Shown here: in pieces, positions 34,786-41,963 of the stretch
How positions within the stretch are numbered: the first letter of the stretch is position 1
Layout: the number at the start of each line of letters is the position of its first letter
NCBI GenBank assembly: GCA_035651995.1
Contig: DASRER010000002.1
Location: forward strand, 186,001-250,000
DNA length: 64,000 bases
From: Terriglobales bacterium
GTDB taxonomy: Bacteria > Acidobacteriota > Terriglobia > Terriglobales > Acidobacteriaceae
Reading direction: 5' to 3'
Position numbers and translations under genes: made by a program
The notes under the pieces: model-generated
Seen by the model: the letters and a program-made list of their open reading frames with translations, nothing else
What the model was told of the DNA's origin: nothing
Databases searched by the model: none

Positions 34786-35064
34786 TTGAGCACAACGCAG
34801 TCGCTACCAGTAGCAAAGCTCCCCTTCCCCGCTCCACAATCCGACATCCTCACCGTTGAAGAGGCTGCGGCCTTCCTGCACATGACCAAGCGTCAGGTCT
34901 GGGAGATGACGCGCACGCGCGGACAGCAGCGTATGCCGATCCCGATCCCGATGATGCGCATCAACGGGAACATCCGATTCCGTCGCAGCAGCCTGGAGCA
35001 GTGGATCGACGAGCTTGAGCAGTACGAGCGCACCGGCAAGCTGCCGTCTCACAAGAAGCAGTAA
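34786..35064 (+). CDS. Excisionase-like helix-turn-helix protein
   Basis: A 92-residue protein with a MerR/HTH_17-type winged helix: ILTVEEAAAFLHMTKRQVWEMT, then IPMMRINGNIRFRRSSLEQWIDEL. This is the common excisionase/DNA-binding domain of integrative elements. The only plausible start in frame is the TTG at 34786; a stop lies at 34720 and no ATG intervenes. A role in excision or in controlling the integrase is expected from position, but other regulators share this fold. Confidence 0.72.
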   Translation: MSTTQSLPVAKLPFPAPQSDILTVEEAAAFLHMTKRQVWEMTRTRGQQRMPIPIPMMRINGNIRFRRSSLEQWIDELEQYERTGKLPSHKKQ

Positions 35065-35185
35065 TCGGGGCTGATTACCTTGGTATTCCATAAAAGAGTT
35101 TGCAGCAAGTTCTGCTTGACGGAGCAGGACGGGCGAGGCAATGATTCACGCGGGCCAGAGAAAAACAAAACTGTGAGGAGGAGAG

Positions 35186-35335
35186 ATGCTGACGGACGAA
35201 CAAATCGCAAGGGTTCGCGCTGCTGTCAAAGAGCAGCTAACTGAGATGGCGGGCAGTGAGGCGACGGCTCAGCAGGTAGATGCTGCCATCCATGAAGCAG
35301 GGCTGCACGCGATTCACGAAGACTTGTTTGAGTAA
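35186..35335 (+). CDS. 49-residue acidic helical protein
   Basis: An ATG at 35186 follows a strong GAGGAGGAG site and opens 49 codons (MLTDEQIARVRAAVKEQ...) ending DLFE. It is predicted all-helical, with no known domain. The next small gene follows after 18 bases. The ribosome-binding site and the clean amphipathic sequence support it; longer frames on the opposite strand here look like shadows. Confidence 0.55.
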   Translation: MLTDEQIARVRAAVKEQLTEMAGSEATAQQVDAAIHEAGLHAIHEDLFE

Positions 35336-35353
35336 AGGACTGGAGGCATTGAA

Positions 35354-35527
35354 ATGATACACAGGACAGGGATCGCAAAGCAATTGGCCCGAGAGCGCAA
35401 AGCGGAACTTCTCCGCGAACGCAGGGCGGAACGTAGAGCACTCGATACCACTAAGGAAATCGCAAACCAGATGGCAAGCGAGCGCCGTGAGGAACATATC
35501 CGCGAACACATGGAAGAGTTAGCGTAA
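35354..35527 (+). CDS. 57-residue charged coiled-coil protein
   Basis: An ATG at 35354 preceded by TGGAGG gives a 57-residue protein almost wholly of charged heptads (QLARERKAELLRERRAERR and so on). A single long helix is likely. It is the last gene before a 500-base non-coding stretch. Function unknown; the opposite strand has open frames that are probably shadows of this repetitive coding. Confidence 0.5.
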   Translation: MIHRTGIAKQLARERKAELLRERRAERRALDTTKEIANQMASERREEHIREHMEELA

Positions 35528-36032
35528 ACGTTACGCTGTGCTGTCCTACTCTATCCAGGCTTAGCCCCCGCCCGCGCGTGATCCTTTCGGTTGTGACCAC
35601 GGATCGGCGGATCGGGTGCGATTCAGGCGCAAGGCAGTAGCGGATCAGGGGCTTACAACGCGCTATTTGGGGCATGGTTGACCTAACCGCCACCTGTCTT
35701 GAAGCCCGCGATTATAGCGGCCCTGCGAAGGGTCACTGCACGATCACTGCATGATCCTGGGGCTTCTGCCTAGAAGAAAGGAGTCTCTAAAAGCATGCTT
35801 CTCAAGGGGATGGCCGGGGACGCCCGGTACCCTATCGCCAGTCAGCGGGCTTGGCGCGGCCTAACGACCCGACACTGAGCCGACACGAAAGGGGGTCACT
35901 TCCCTAGAAACCGTTTATAGGTGAAGGGCCACTTGAAGGTACTGTATCGGGTCATTTCAGGGACTAGATCGCGTACTGAAATTATTCTTGCCAGTGCGAA
36001 CGCTCGGGCGCTCTATACACGTAGAGGAACTC
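35528..36032. other. Gene-free control-like region with internal arm-type repeat
   Basis: About 500 bases with no convincing frame. It contains the third ACTGCAT pair (35735-35755), self-complementary words (CCGCGATTATAGCGG near 35706) and a loose inverted repeat CACTTCCCTA / TAGGTGAAG near 35897-35929. Its position between the integrase-excisionase block and the phage-like block suggests regulation, or the scar of an older element end. Confidence 0.45.
35735..35755 (+). repeat. Paired ACTGCAT repeat, internal copy
   Basis: ACTGCAC at 35735 and ACTGCATGAT at 35746, spaced 11 bases and oriented like the left-end pair at 32784. It lies 3 kb inside the element, in non-coding DNA. Confidence 0.55.
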
Positions 36033-36344
36033 ATGCAGAGAGAGCTACGGCGGATCGCCGACGAAGCCTGGAAGATCGTACTCGATACGCGCAGCACGCG
36101 GATTGAGAAGCTGGAGGCGCTGAAGCTGATCGCAGCCTGCAAGGGCGTCTTGCTCGCCGAGCTTGACGAGCGTTGGCTGACGGTCAAACAGGTGTGCCAG
36201 CTACGGCAGGCGAAGCAGCAGATCGTGGAACGGGTGCTACGCAAGAAGGAACGGCGCAAGCGTGCGAACCGCCGCGCGTACCTGCGTCGGGCGATCCGGG
36301 CAGCAGAGGCACAGCAGGAGGGACACAGTGAGCAAATCCATTGA
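36033..36344 (+). CDS. Phage-type small basic protein, function unknown
   Basis: A 103-residue protein from the ATG at 36033 (AGAGGAAC upstream). It is helical and very basic in its C-terminal half (ERVLRKKERRKRANRRAYLRRAIRAAE), and the N-terminal half reads RIADEAWKIVLDTRSTRIEKLEALKLIAACKG. The last pattern recurs in acidobacterial phage-like proteins of unknown role. It overlaps the next gene by 17 bases. It could be a small terminase-like or DNA-binding protein, but I see no diagnostic motif. Confidence 0.6.
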   Translation: MQRELRRIADEAWKIVLDTRSTRIEKLEALKLIAACKGVLLAELDERWLTVKQVCQLRQAKQQIVERVLRKKERRKRANRRAYLRRAIRAAEAQQEGHSEQIH

Positions 36345-36792
36345 CGAGTTAAAGGCAGAACTCTCCAGTCTGGAGAGCAAGGAACAGAACATAGCAACGG
36401 CCCATGACCCCGGAGACGTTTCGGACGATGATCCGGCGATTGAGGCGTGCATCATTACACCGGACAGCGAGATTGGGCGGCAGTTCCCGTTCTTGGTGAG
36501 GAACCGCGAGCAGGCGAAAGCAGCAATCGTGCGCCAGAGGCGACTCCAGCGGCTATACGCTGTAATCGTCAACGAGTCCGCCCCGATGCCTGAGCGCATA
36601 GCGGCAGCAGCCGTAGTCAAGGCGCAGCTTGCGCCGTGGCATTTCACAGATCGGTATTCACCGGACGAGCTTGTCCGCCGCGTGCGCCCACGCACGGATT
36701 CCCGCCTGGAATACAACCGCGAGGCGGATCGATACGAGCGCCGCCCGCTGGCCGATCCGCCGCAAGAGCCGTTAGACGTGTGGTGCGTCTGA
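36328..36792 (+). CDS. Hypothetical phage-type protein
   Basis: A 154-residue protein starting at GTG 36328, chosen because AGGAGGGA lies directly upstream; the frame is open earlier only within the preceding gene. Acidic N-terminal part with a coiled stretch (SIDELKAELSSLESKEQ), a middle helical part (REQAKAAIVRQRRLQRLYAVIVN), and a basic end. No known domain. It overlaps the preceding gene and converges with the minus-strand gene that ends at 36772. Confidence 0.55.
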   Translation: MSKSIDELKAELSSLESKEQNIATAHDPGDVSDDDPAIEACIITPDSEIGRQFPFLVRNREQAKAAIVRQRRLQRLYAVIVNESAPMPERIAAAAVVKAQLAPWHFTDRYSPDELVRRVRPRTDSRLEYNREADRYERRPLADPPQEPLDVWCV

Positions 36793-37095
36793 ATCCGGTC
36801 GCCGATCTAGCCAGTCGTTTACGGCCCCGCAAAGCAACGTCGCAACCGGTACATCAGATTCCTCGGCGTGCTGCTCGATACGCCGGAACGTAGCAAGCTG
36901 CACGGCGTTTTCTTCCGGCTCGTCGGCAAGGTCAACGACAGCGGCGGAGTTCTCGTACCAAGACTTGCAGAGCGCGTCCATCGCTTGAAACACATGATCC
37001 TTGAAGCCGTATTTCGGAAGCAGGGTGTTAATGATTTCTTCGTGCATCGCTTCAACGCGATATGCGAACGGTAGCTGTGCTGTCTGACTTGCCAT
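36772..37095 (-). CDS. Hypothetical protein, minus-strand gene of the element
   Basis: A 107-residue acidic protein (MASQTAQLPFAYRVEAMHEEI...) from the ATG at 37095 with AGAGAGGCG upstream. It is mostly helical and has no recognised domain. It overlaps the convergent gene by 21 bases at its C-terminus. A possible promoter, TTGTAA-18-TACCAT, lies at 37159-37130. Being on the opposite strand to the phage-like block, it may be expressed in the integrated state. Confidence 0.55.
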   Translation of the reverse strand: MASQTAQLPFAYRVEAMHEEIINTLLPKYGFKDHVFQAMDALCKSWYENSAAVVDLADEPEENAVQLATFRRIEQHAEESDVPVATLLCGAVNDWLDRRPDSDAPHV

Positions 37096-37129
37096 GATGA
37101 TGCGCCTCTCTTTTCTGGGGGAGATGTCG

Positions 37130-37159
37130 ATGGTATGAGAGAGCTAGAAGTAGTTACAA
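37130..37159 (-). promoter_or_regulatory. Possible promoter for the 36772-37095 gene
   Basis: On the minus strand TTGTAA (37159-37154), an 18-base spacer and TACCAT (37135-37130). Both hexamers match four of six consensus positions. The predicted start lies about 30 bases ahead of the ATG. Confidence 0.35.
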
Positions 37160-37388
37160 GCAACTAGTTGATACATTCGACAGAGCGGCGACTGTTGCCA
37201 CTCAGCTATTAACTGACAATCTTTGTGAATTATTCAACGACCTACTACCAGAACGCCAAGATGATCTGCGCCGAGGCCCCGTCGCCGTGGCGCGCGGTTC
37301 ACGTTCGAGTGGGTGCCGAGAGAAGTGAATACGGAATGTGACAGGTTGTCCAAACTACATCTGTCAAATAGTTGAAAACAAAGCACCC

Positions 37389-37415
37389 GCTTGGAGGCCA
37401 GTGTGTCCTCCAAGC
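37389..37415 (-). terminator. Hairpin with T-rich tail on the minus strand
   Basis: GCTTGGAGG (37389-37397) and CCTCCAAGC (37407-37415) form a perfect nine-pair stem with a nine-base loop. Read on the minus strand it is followed, after a short GC stretch, by TTTGTTTTC, so it could end transcripts of the minus-strand gene at 37479-37706. Confidence 0.5.
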
Positions 37416-37478
37416 TGAAGCAGCAGAATCAGCAGGTTACATACATCTGTGCCAATCTGGCAAATTCCCTGTTTGGTT

Positions 37479-37706
37479 CTAGCTGCCGTAGTACGTGATG
37501 AATTTATCTATGCTCTCAACGAACGCCTCGCCTCGCTGAACGGAGAGCGCGCGAAACGCGCGGACGTACCACATACGGACTTCATCCAATGGCTTTCCGG
37601 CGAGCCACATCTGAAGCGCCTCTGCCAGCAGGTTTGCGTCTTCCTGGGCTGCCAAGGTTGCAGGCCAGACAGTATGCGACCGTGAAGCCACGGACGCCGG
37701 AGTCAA
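37479..37706 (-). CDS. Small minus-strand gene beside the divergent promoters, start uncertain
   Basis: The protein-like part reads AAQEDANLLAEALQMWLAGK, then PLDEVRMWYVRAFRALSVQRGEAF, and ends FITYYGS. It can start at TTG 37706 (AAGGCG upstream), giving 75 residues. A good promoter on the same strand (37810-37782), however, points to the ATG at 37767, which opens another frame (MKEPLEPDWQLLCVTAQKASL, the start pattern of a common acidobacterial small protein) ending at 37582. The two frames overlap for about 125 bases. A frameshift or dual coding is possible. It is a candidate control gene by position. Confidence 0.4.
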   Translation of the reverse strand: MTPASVASRSHTVWPATLAAQEDANLLAEALQMWLAGKPLDEVRMWYVRAFRALSVQRGEAFVESIDKFITYYGS

Positions 37707-37781
37707 GGCTCGCCTTCTGAGCGGTGACGCAGAGCAGTTGCCAGTCGGGTTCGAGCGGCTCTTTCATTCTTGGGGTGTGGC

Positions 37782-37810
37782 AACCTATCGGGTCTGGGAA
37801 GTTATGTCAA
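37782..37810 (-). promoter_or_regulatory. Leftward promoter of a divergent pair
   Basis: On the minus strand TTGACA (37810-37805), exactly 17 bases, then TAGGTT (37787-37782). Transcription would start near 37775, only about eight bases before the ATG at 37767, giving a nearly leaderless message. Confidence 0.55.
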
Positions 37811-37820
37811 TGATCGTCTC

Positions 37821-37849
37821 TGGACAAACTTGAGGTTCTGTAGTAGAAT
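37821..37849 (+). promoter_or_regulatory. Rightward promoter of a divergent pair (replication operon)
   Basis: TGGACA (37821-37826), 17 bases, TAGAAT (37844-37849): five of six matches in each hexamer. The -35 boxes of this and the leftward promoter are separated by 10 bases. It would drive the replication gene at 38066 with a leader of about 210 bases. Confidence 0.6.
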
Positions 37850-37938
37850 AGTGGCCTTCGTTGAAGTTGCTGCGGCAGGGTTGTGACGCCGCCTTGTGGT
37901 TGGAAAGAGGCTCTCCCGCTTCTGTTGTCTGTGCCGAC

Positions 37939-37953
37939 GCTGTGAATCACAGC
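37939..37953. promoter_or_regulatory. Short palindrome in the replication-gene leader
   Basis: GCTGTGAATCACAGC, six-base arms around AAT, about 85 bases downstream of the rightward promoter. It may be an operator or a small RNA hairpin. No second copy was noticed. Confidence 0.35.
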
Positions 37954-38065
37954 CGCTTCGACACAATGCCCCTCCCATAAAACATTTTTAGATCGTCCGC
38001 TCGTTATCGTGCGGGCGCAGCACACATTTGCGGCCCGGTTTCATCGGTCGCAGGAAAGGATTTAG

Positions 38066-38950
38066 ATGAAGAGCACTCCGCCCACCACAAAATGCTTCGC
38101 TCATTACCACATGACCGCGAAGGAGTACGGCTTCTGGGACGTTTGCCGTTCACTCTCGCACGAAACCGGCATCCTCTACTTCAATGGGCGTGGGATCGCG
38201 TCCCGTTTCAAGGGAATGCAGAAGACCACAGCCTACGAATTAGCTGACTCCCTCTCACAGTCAGGTTGGTTCAAACTGCTGAAGGACTCTGCGCGGCGCA
38301 GCGATGGCATGTTCTCGCCGCGACAATACCAGGTTCTCAGTCACGCGGAGTGGGCTGCTGAACACCCTGATCAATGCGATCAACCTGTCCGCTCGGACGG
38401 ACTGGATAACGATTCACCTGTCCGCTCGGCAGACTATCCAGTCCGCTCGGCAGACCAGCCTGTCCGCTCGGGCGGACATAATCTGATAGAAACCCTATCT
38501 GATAGAAACCCACCTGATAGAAAACCTGACTACCAAGCGCCTGTCCGCTCGGGCGGACTGGAGGGCTTTGTCGAACGATTCTCTAAACGCCGAAGACCGG
38601 AGGCCAGCGCGAAAGCGGCAGCGCCAAAGCTAACGGCGCAACCTGTCCGGGATAGCGGACAGGGAGAACGCGATACGCAGCGCGAAGCCGAGCGGCTCGC
38701 AACCGCGATTGCAAACACGCTGGGGCTTGCGCATCCCGAAACACGCGCGTCATGGAACGCGGGCGTCAAGGCGCTACTAGACAAAGGGCACCCGCCCGAG
38801 CTTGTGCAGTCGGTCGCAGAGTACGCGCACGCGGAATTTGGCCCTGTCACCATGACCGTGGAAAAAGCGGCGGGCTTTGTTCAGCATTTCGACGGCATCG
38901 CGGAACACATGCGGCGGAAGCGGCAGCAGGAAGGAGCGATGAACCAATGA
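38066..38950 (+). CDS. Phage-type replication initiator-like protein with internal iterons
   Basis: A 294-residue protein. Residues 10-100 look like a winged helix of the helix-turn-helix/replication type (MTAKEYGFWDVCRSLSHETG, then GIASRFKGMQKTTAYELADSLSQSGWFKLL). A middle section holds repeated PVRSxG/PVRSAD units, encoded by DNA iterons, and the C-terminus is helical (WNAGVKALLDKGHPPELVQSVAEYA). The layout resembles lambda O: DNA-binding N-terminus, origin inside the gene, C-terminal helicase-loader contact. AGGAAAGGA precedes the ATG. The next gene overlaps by four bases. I infer initiation of element replication. Confidence 0.68.
   Translation: MKSTPPTTKCFAHYHMTAKEYGFWDVCRSLSHETGILYFNGRGIASRFKGMQKTTAYELADSLSQSGWFKLLKDSARRSDGMFSPRQYQVLSHAEWAAEHPDQCDQPVRSDGLDNDSPVRSADYPVRSADQPVRSGGHNLIETLSDRNPPDRKPDYQAPVRSGGLEGFVERFSKRRRPEASAKAAAPKLTAQPVRDSGQGERDTQREAERLATAIANTLGLAHPETRASWNAGVKALLDKGHPPELVQSVAEYAHAEFGPVTMTVEKAAGFVQHFDGIAEHMRRKRQQEGAMNQ
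38384..38663. repeat. Iteron-like array inside the replication gene, putative origin
   Basis: Five copies of CCTGTCCGCTCGG(A/G/C)(C/A)GGAC-type units, at 38384-38402, 38417-38434, 38438-38455, 38459-38477 and 38540-38558. Most carry the palindrome GTCCGC...GCGGAC or a close form. Between the fourth and fifth are three AT-richer repeats, CTGATAGAAACC at 38483, 38499 and 38514 (the last with one extra A). A related palindrome, CCTGTCC-8-GGACAGG, lies at 38642-38663. Iterons next to an AT-rich tract inside an initiator gene are the hallmark of lambdoid origins. Confidence 0.7.
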
Positions 38951-39213
38951 GCTTGATTCAGCGGATCGAGAACATAATTCGGCTGTGGCAATTGATTCTG
39001 CCCGACATCCCCAAGCCGCAAGCGGTTTGGGTGAGCAGGTGGTGCAGCTATCCGGATTCGGCAATTGAGAAAGGCATCGTGAGAGCGAGCAAGAAATTTG
39101 CGCCCAATCGAACCGGCTCTGTCATTCCTGATCCCGAGTTGGTTTACCAGTACGTGTGCGGCGTAGCCCGCCACGAATCGAAAGGGGAACAAAATGCAAC
39201 GCGGACTAATTGA
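38947..39213 (+). CDS. Small protein following the replication gene
   Basis: An 88-residue protein, MSLIQRIENIIRLWQLILPD..., whose ATG overlaps the stop of the replication gene (ATGA). The piece IPKPQAVWVSRWCSYPDSAIEKGIVRASKK is of a kind found beside phage replication genes, where a helicase loader is expected, but no ATPase or loader motif is present. Its coupling to the initiator suggests a replication partner. Its end overlaps the next gene by 20 bases. Confidence 0.55.
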   Translation: MSLIQRIENIIRLWQLILPDIPKPQAVWVSRWCSYPDSAIEKGIVRASKKFAPNRTGSVIPDPELVYQYVCGVARHESKGEQNATRTN

Positions 39214-39436
39214 GCTTATCTGGCAACAGCAGTTCGGCGAACTTCCTGACGAACGTTTTCTGAGCCTCTTCAGCACCACGTTCAATACCGATGATGACGA
39301 GCGGCGCTTTTCTTGGCTGCTTATGCAATCGAGCGGACGGCATTTTGATACCGAAGATGCGCGGGCCGCTTGGATCGCTGACGGCACCTGGAGAGCCGAG
39401 CTTGAAGGCGACTCCACGCTGCCGCCGTGGAAGTAG
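39194..39436 (+). CDS. Hypothetical small protein
   Basis: An 80-residue acidic, aromatic-rich protein (LIELIWQQQFGELPDERFLSL...) with AAAGGGGAAC ahead of the ATG. It contains several Trp and ends STLPPWK. No domain is recognised. It overlaps the upstream gene and lies 25 bases before the next, so it is part of the same rightward operon. Confidence 0.5.
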   Translation: MQRGLIELIWQQQFGELPDERFLSLFSTTFNTDDDERRFSWLLMQSSGRHFDTEDARAAWIADGTWRAELEGDSTLPPWK

Positions 39437-39461
39437 CAGCACAACTCTCAAACAGGAGCGA

Positions 39462-40115
39462 ATGCAGAGTGAAGATCGCGCGAAGTCGCAAACGATAGCC
39501 GAAATCGAAAGCGATGCGAACACACAGGATCGGCAACGAACAAACGAGCAGTTCTATCAACAGAATTACGGCAGGCTCTTAGACTCCTGCCTTGAATCCG
39601 GCAGCCTGTTCATTCAGGACGCAGAGCGGCTGATCCAGAATCTTGCCGCTCACCTTCCACGATTCACCGGCAGCACGGATGAAGAGTTCATCGCGTGGGC
39701 CAGTGACATTCTGCGGCCCGCTGCTGAACGGCTTTCCGCCTTCTACGCCTTGCGAACTCCCCAAAACGAGCGAGGAGTCCGCAACGGCATTCGCTCCGTG
39801 CTGAAGCGTGCCAGCGATTTAGGACTGAAAGGCACGGGCAAACTGAGCGGCGATACAGAACGCGAAATCGAGGAAGCAGCTTGGTTCAAGGTGTTCGAAG
39901 GGCTTGACGCTTGGATCAAACCCGGCAGGGCAAAGCTCACAACGCGCCTCTACGCGCAAGGGCGATCCCTCGCTCTCGGCTGGAGAACCTCGTCCCTGCG
40001 TCACCGTGACCGGCACCCTGACGTTGATGTTGAACGCTGCGGTGCGGACGCTTGGGGCAGTCTGCACATTGATCCCCAAGCGGAAGACGACAGCAGGCAT
40101 TTGGGAACAGACTGA
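39462..40115 (+). CDS. Hypothetical protein of the replication operon
   Basis: A 217-residue protein from the ATG at 39462, chosen for AGGAGCGA just upstream; the open frame extends earlier through the preceding gene. It is helical throughout, with RNGIRSVLKRASDLGLKGTG, AWFKVFEGLDAWIKPGRAKLTTRLY and ALGWRTSSLRHRDRH. The latter half faintly recalls sigma region 2-like or other RNA-polymerase-associated helices, but I would not assign it. The end is polar and acidic. Confidence 0.55.
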   Translation: MQSEDRAKSQTIAEIESDANTQDRQRTNEQFYQQNYGRLLDSCLESGSLFIQDAERLIQNLAAHLPRFTGSTDEEFIAWASDILRPAAERLSAFYALRTPQNERGVRNGIRSVLKRASDLGLKGTGKLSGDTEREIEEAAWFKVFEGLDAWIKPGRAKLTTRLYAQGRSLALGWRTSSLRHRDRHPDVDVERCGADAWGSLHIDPQAEDDSRHLGTD

Positions 40116-40196
40116 GGAATGTCGCGTAAAAAAAGCTCCGGCAAATGACGTTCTGGTGCTCTTAACCACTAGGAGCCAAATTCAGAACGGAGGATC

Positions 40197-40484
40197 GTGG
40201 AAGCTACTACAAACTGTTTTACAGAACTGAGCCTGAAACGAAGCCGCGCCAAGCTGCTCTGCCCGGACGGGCATGGCGTGAAACGGGTAACTAGCGTGGC
40301 GGATGGCCTAGCGCGCCTTTCCTGCGGCTGTACGCGCGGTGAGACGCTGCCCGCGAAGGGCGTTAGCTTAGAGAACCTCTCGCGCTTTGCCGCGAAGAAG
40401 GATCAGGCGCTCGCGCGACGGCTGTTCCCCGCTGTTTGGGATGACGAAACGACAACGCAGCGTGAATGGTACGAGGCTGCATGA
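40197..40484 (+). CDS. Small Cys-containing protein
   Basis: A 95-residue protein starting at GTG 40197 behind a clear GGAGG. It has CPDGHGVKR and SCGCTRGE, a possible zinc-binding Cys/His set, then a helical tail (SLENLSRFAAKKDQALARRLF). No family known to me. Its stop overlaps the ATG of the next gene (ATGA), typical of dense phage gene packing. Confidence 0.5.
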   Translation: MEATTNCFTELSLKRSRAKLLCPDGHGVKRVTSVADGLARLSCGCTRGETLPAKGVSLENLSRFAAKKDQALARRLFPAVWDDETTTQREWYEAA

Positions 40485-40789
40485 CCGAGTTCAGAACGCG
40501 CCACGTCGGGCTGAGTGCCTTCTTGCGGTACTGCTTGGGAAGTGATGCACACCTCGGAACGCTCGCGCTTGAGCGTGGTTTCGAGTTTGTTTTTTCTGAT
40601 AACGGGAAGTGTCGCACGTTGGCTGATCAGTTCTTCAGCGCGGAAGGCGCAGCAGTGACCGACGCGAGGCAACTCCTGGAGTGTGTCAGGGAAATGCGCA
40701 TATCGACCGGAAAAGCGAAAGAACAGGGATGTTGGGATCGCGCCACAGATTTTCAGGAGGAGCATTGTTCGTTGGACATGAAGACCTAA
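40481..40789 (+). CDS. Hypothetical small protein
   Basis: A 102-residue protein, MTEFRTRHVGLSAFLRYCLG..., with its ATG overlapping the previous stop. It starts like a strand-turn-helix domain and ends with a Cys/His-containing tail. It overlaps the next frame for about 25 bases. No homology is recognised; support comes from the coupled start and codon pattern. Confidence 0.45.
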   Translation: MTEFRTRHVGLSAFLRYCLGSDAHLGTLALERGFEFVFSDNGKCRTLADQFFSAEGAAVTDARQLLECVREMRISTGKAKEQGCWDRATDFQEEHCSLDMKT

Positions 40790-41046
40790 CCGGACAGGTG
40801 ATCTGTGGCCTGCGCGTGCTGCGCATTGTCCGCCGTTCGCCCGAGCTTGCGTACTCAGTCGAATGCACGAATCCAGGATGCCAAGCGCAGATGACAGTTT
40901 CACATCGACACTTGCAGACGGGAGCCGCTCGCTGTCTTCGCGGGATCGCCTGCGACCGAGCGCGGCCTGAACCGGTAAGCACAGAGCCGAAGCGCCCAGA
41001 GCTTGATCCGAACCGGCTGACAGTACCGGGCCGCGTTCCGTGGTAG
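40765..41046 (+). CDS. Small zinc-finger-like protein
   Basis: A 93-residue protein if it starts at TTG 40765, which has CAGGAGG six bases upstream. It contains YSVECTNPGCQAQMTVSHRHL, then GAARCLRGIACDRARP, a likely Cys/His zinc site as in transposon- or phage-encoded DNA-binding proteins. The frame is open from 40681, so a longer version is possible. Function unknown. Confidence 0.45.
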   Translation: MFVGHEDLTGQVICGLRVLRIVRRSPELAYSVECTNPGCQAQMTVSHRHLQTGAARCLRGIACDRARPEPVSTEPKRPELDPNRLTVPGRVPW

Positions 41047-41056
41047 GGAGGATGAG

Positions 41057-41698
41057 TTGTTAGAACGAGACCGAATTTCGTTGCGAAAACATCGCGCAGA
41101 AATCGCGGCGCAAGAAGAGGCGGCCCGAATCGAGCGAGAGCGCCCGGTGCGCGAGGCTGAGACTGCGTTACAGCAGTCGGCAACTGAACTCGGCAAGCTC
41201 ACGCGCGAAATGATCCAGAGCGGCAAAGACTCTGACTTTCAACTGCCCGCATCGGTTGCTGGCCGGGGAATGGATTATGAAGAGGCGAGGAAATTTAACG
41301 GCTCAGAGATGCGCGCTTTCATTGCGAGCGAGCCTAGCTTTTTCGACTGCCCCGAGAACCGGGAAGCACTGATTGACTACTTGCTGCGGCAGGATTGCGT
41401 TATCGCGGATGCAGCGACTTACCAAGCGGCGTTTCTGCGACTGCGCGAATACGGCTTGCTAGAAGAGCGTCCCGAGCCGGAGCCGATTCAGGAACCGCCA
41501 AAGCCGCAGCCGGTCGCAGAGCCGACGCCAGAGGTTTTCAAGGGAGTTGATCCAGCTACCGGACTGGAGCGCGAGTTCTCGCGGCGCGAGGTTCAGAGAA
41601 TGGATTCGCTTACCTACCGCAAAGCTTTTGGCCTGTACGGCGAGAACGGGCCAACAGAAACGCTACGTGCAAGCTTGCTGGGCAACAGGCTGCCATGA
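41057..41698 (+). CDS. Hypothetical phage-type protein with coiled-coil start
   Basis: A 213-residue protein from TTG 41057 (GGGAGG upstream). A charged coiled coil (ISLRKHRAEIAAQEEAARIERER) is followed by a folded domain with ALIDYLLRQDCVIADAATYQAAFLRLREYGLLEE, a Pro/Glu linker and a C-terminal piece FSRREVQRMDSLTYRKAFG. The last pattern resembles short segments in phage scaffolding or portal-associated proteins, but not clearly enough to name. It is coupled to the next gene by ATGA. Confidence 0.55.
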   Translation: MLERDRISLRKHRAEIAAQEEAARIERERPVREAETALQQSATELGKLTREMIQSGKDSDFQLPASVAGRGMDYEEARKFNGSEMRAFIASEPSFFDCPENREALIDYLLRQDCVIADAATYQAAFLRLREYGLLEERPEPEPIQEPPKPQPVAEPTPEVFKGVDPATGLEREFSRREVQRMDSLTYRKAFGLYGENGPTETLRASLLGNRLP

Positions 41699-41871
41699 CC
41701 GCAACGACACACGATCAACAGATGGCCCGATTTATCGAGCAGTACCGCTCATCTGTTGAGGAAGACGCAAACGATCTGAACGAAATCGAGCGGCTGAGAG
41801 CCGCCATCGAAGAAGGACAGCGACAGATCGCTGCGTTAGAACGCGAGATTGAAGAGCGATCAGCACGATAG
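41695..41871 (+). CDS. 58-residue coiled-coil protein
   Basis: The ATG at 41695 overlaps the previous stop. The 58 residues are almost entirely a coiled coil (LNEIERLRAAIEEGQRQIAA and so on). Similar small coiled-coil genes sit near virion genes in phages. It is followed by a hairpin at 41908-41946. The coupling and the coil pattern are the only evidence. Confidence 0.5.
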   Translation: MTATTHDQQMARFIEQYRSSVEEDANDLNEIERLRAAIEEGQRQIAALEREIEERSAR

Positions 41872-41907
41872 TTGCGCTGAGGGATTCCGCTGCCGTCTGG
41901 CAACAAC

Positions 41908-41946
41908 GCGGAGCGCGGGCAGCGGGATCACCATGTCACGCTCCGC
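41908..41946. terminator. GCGGAGCG/CGCTCCGC hairpin before the virion-like genes
   Basis: GCGGAGCG (41908-41915) pairs exactly with CGCTCCGC (41939-41946) around a 23-base loop, in the gap between two genes. There is no U-run. It is the first of three large-loop hairpins in this part of the element. Confidence 0.4.
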
Positions 41947-41963
41947 AAGACTTTAGGAAATCT

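Noticed and set aside
35237-35693. Several minus-strand frames of 65-90 codons
   Set aside because: They overlap two small plus-strand genes with strong ribosome-binding sites and have Cys/Leu/Ser-rich shadow composition.
38384-38558. Possible CRISPR array (regularly repeated CCTGTCCGCTCGG units)
   Set aside because: Units are 18-19 bp with irregular, very short gaps, lie inside a gene and are palindromic; no cas genes nearby. Iterons explain them better.
40068-40230. Open frame 39904-40230 as an extra gene
   Set aside because: It lies out of frame within the 39462-40115 gene and extends over the next start; no ribosome-binding site.
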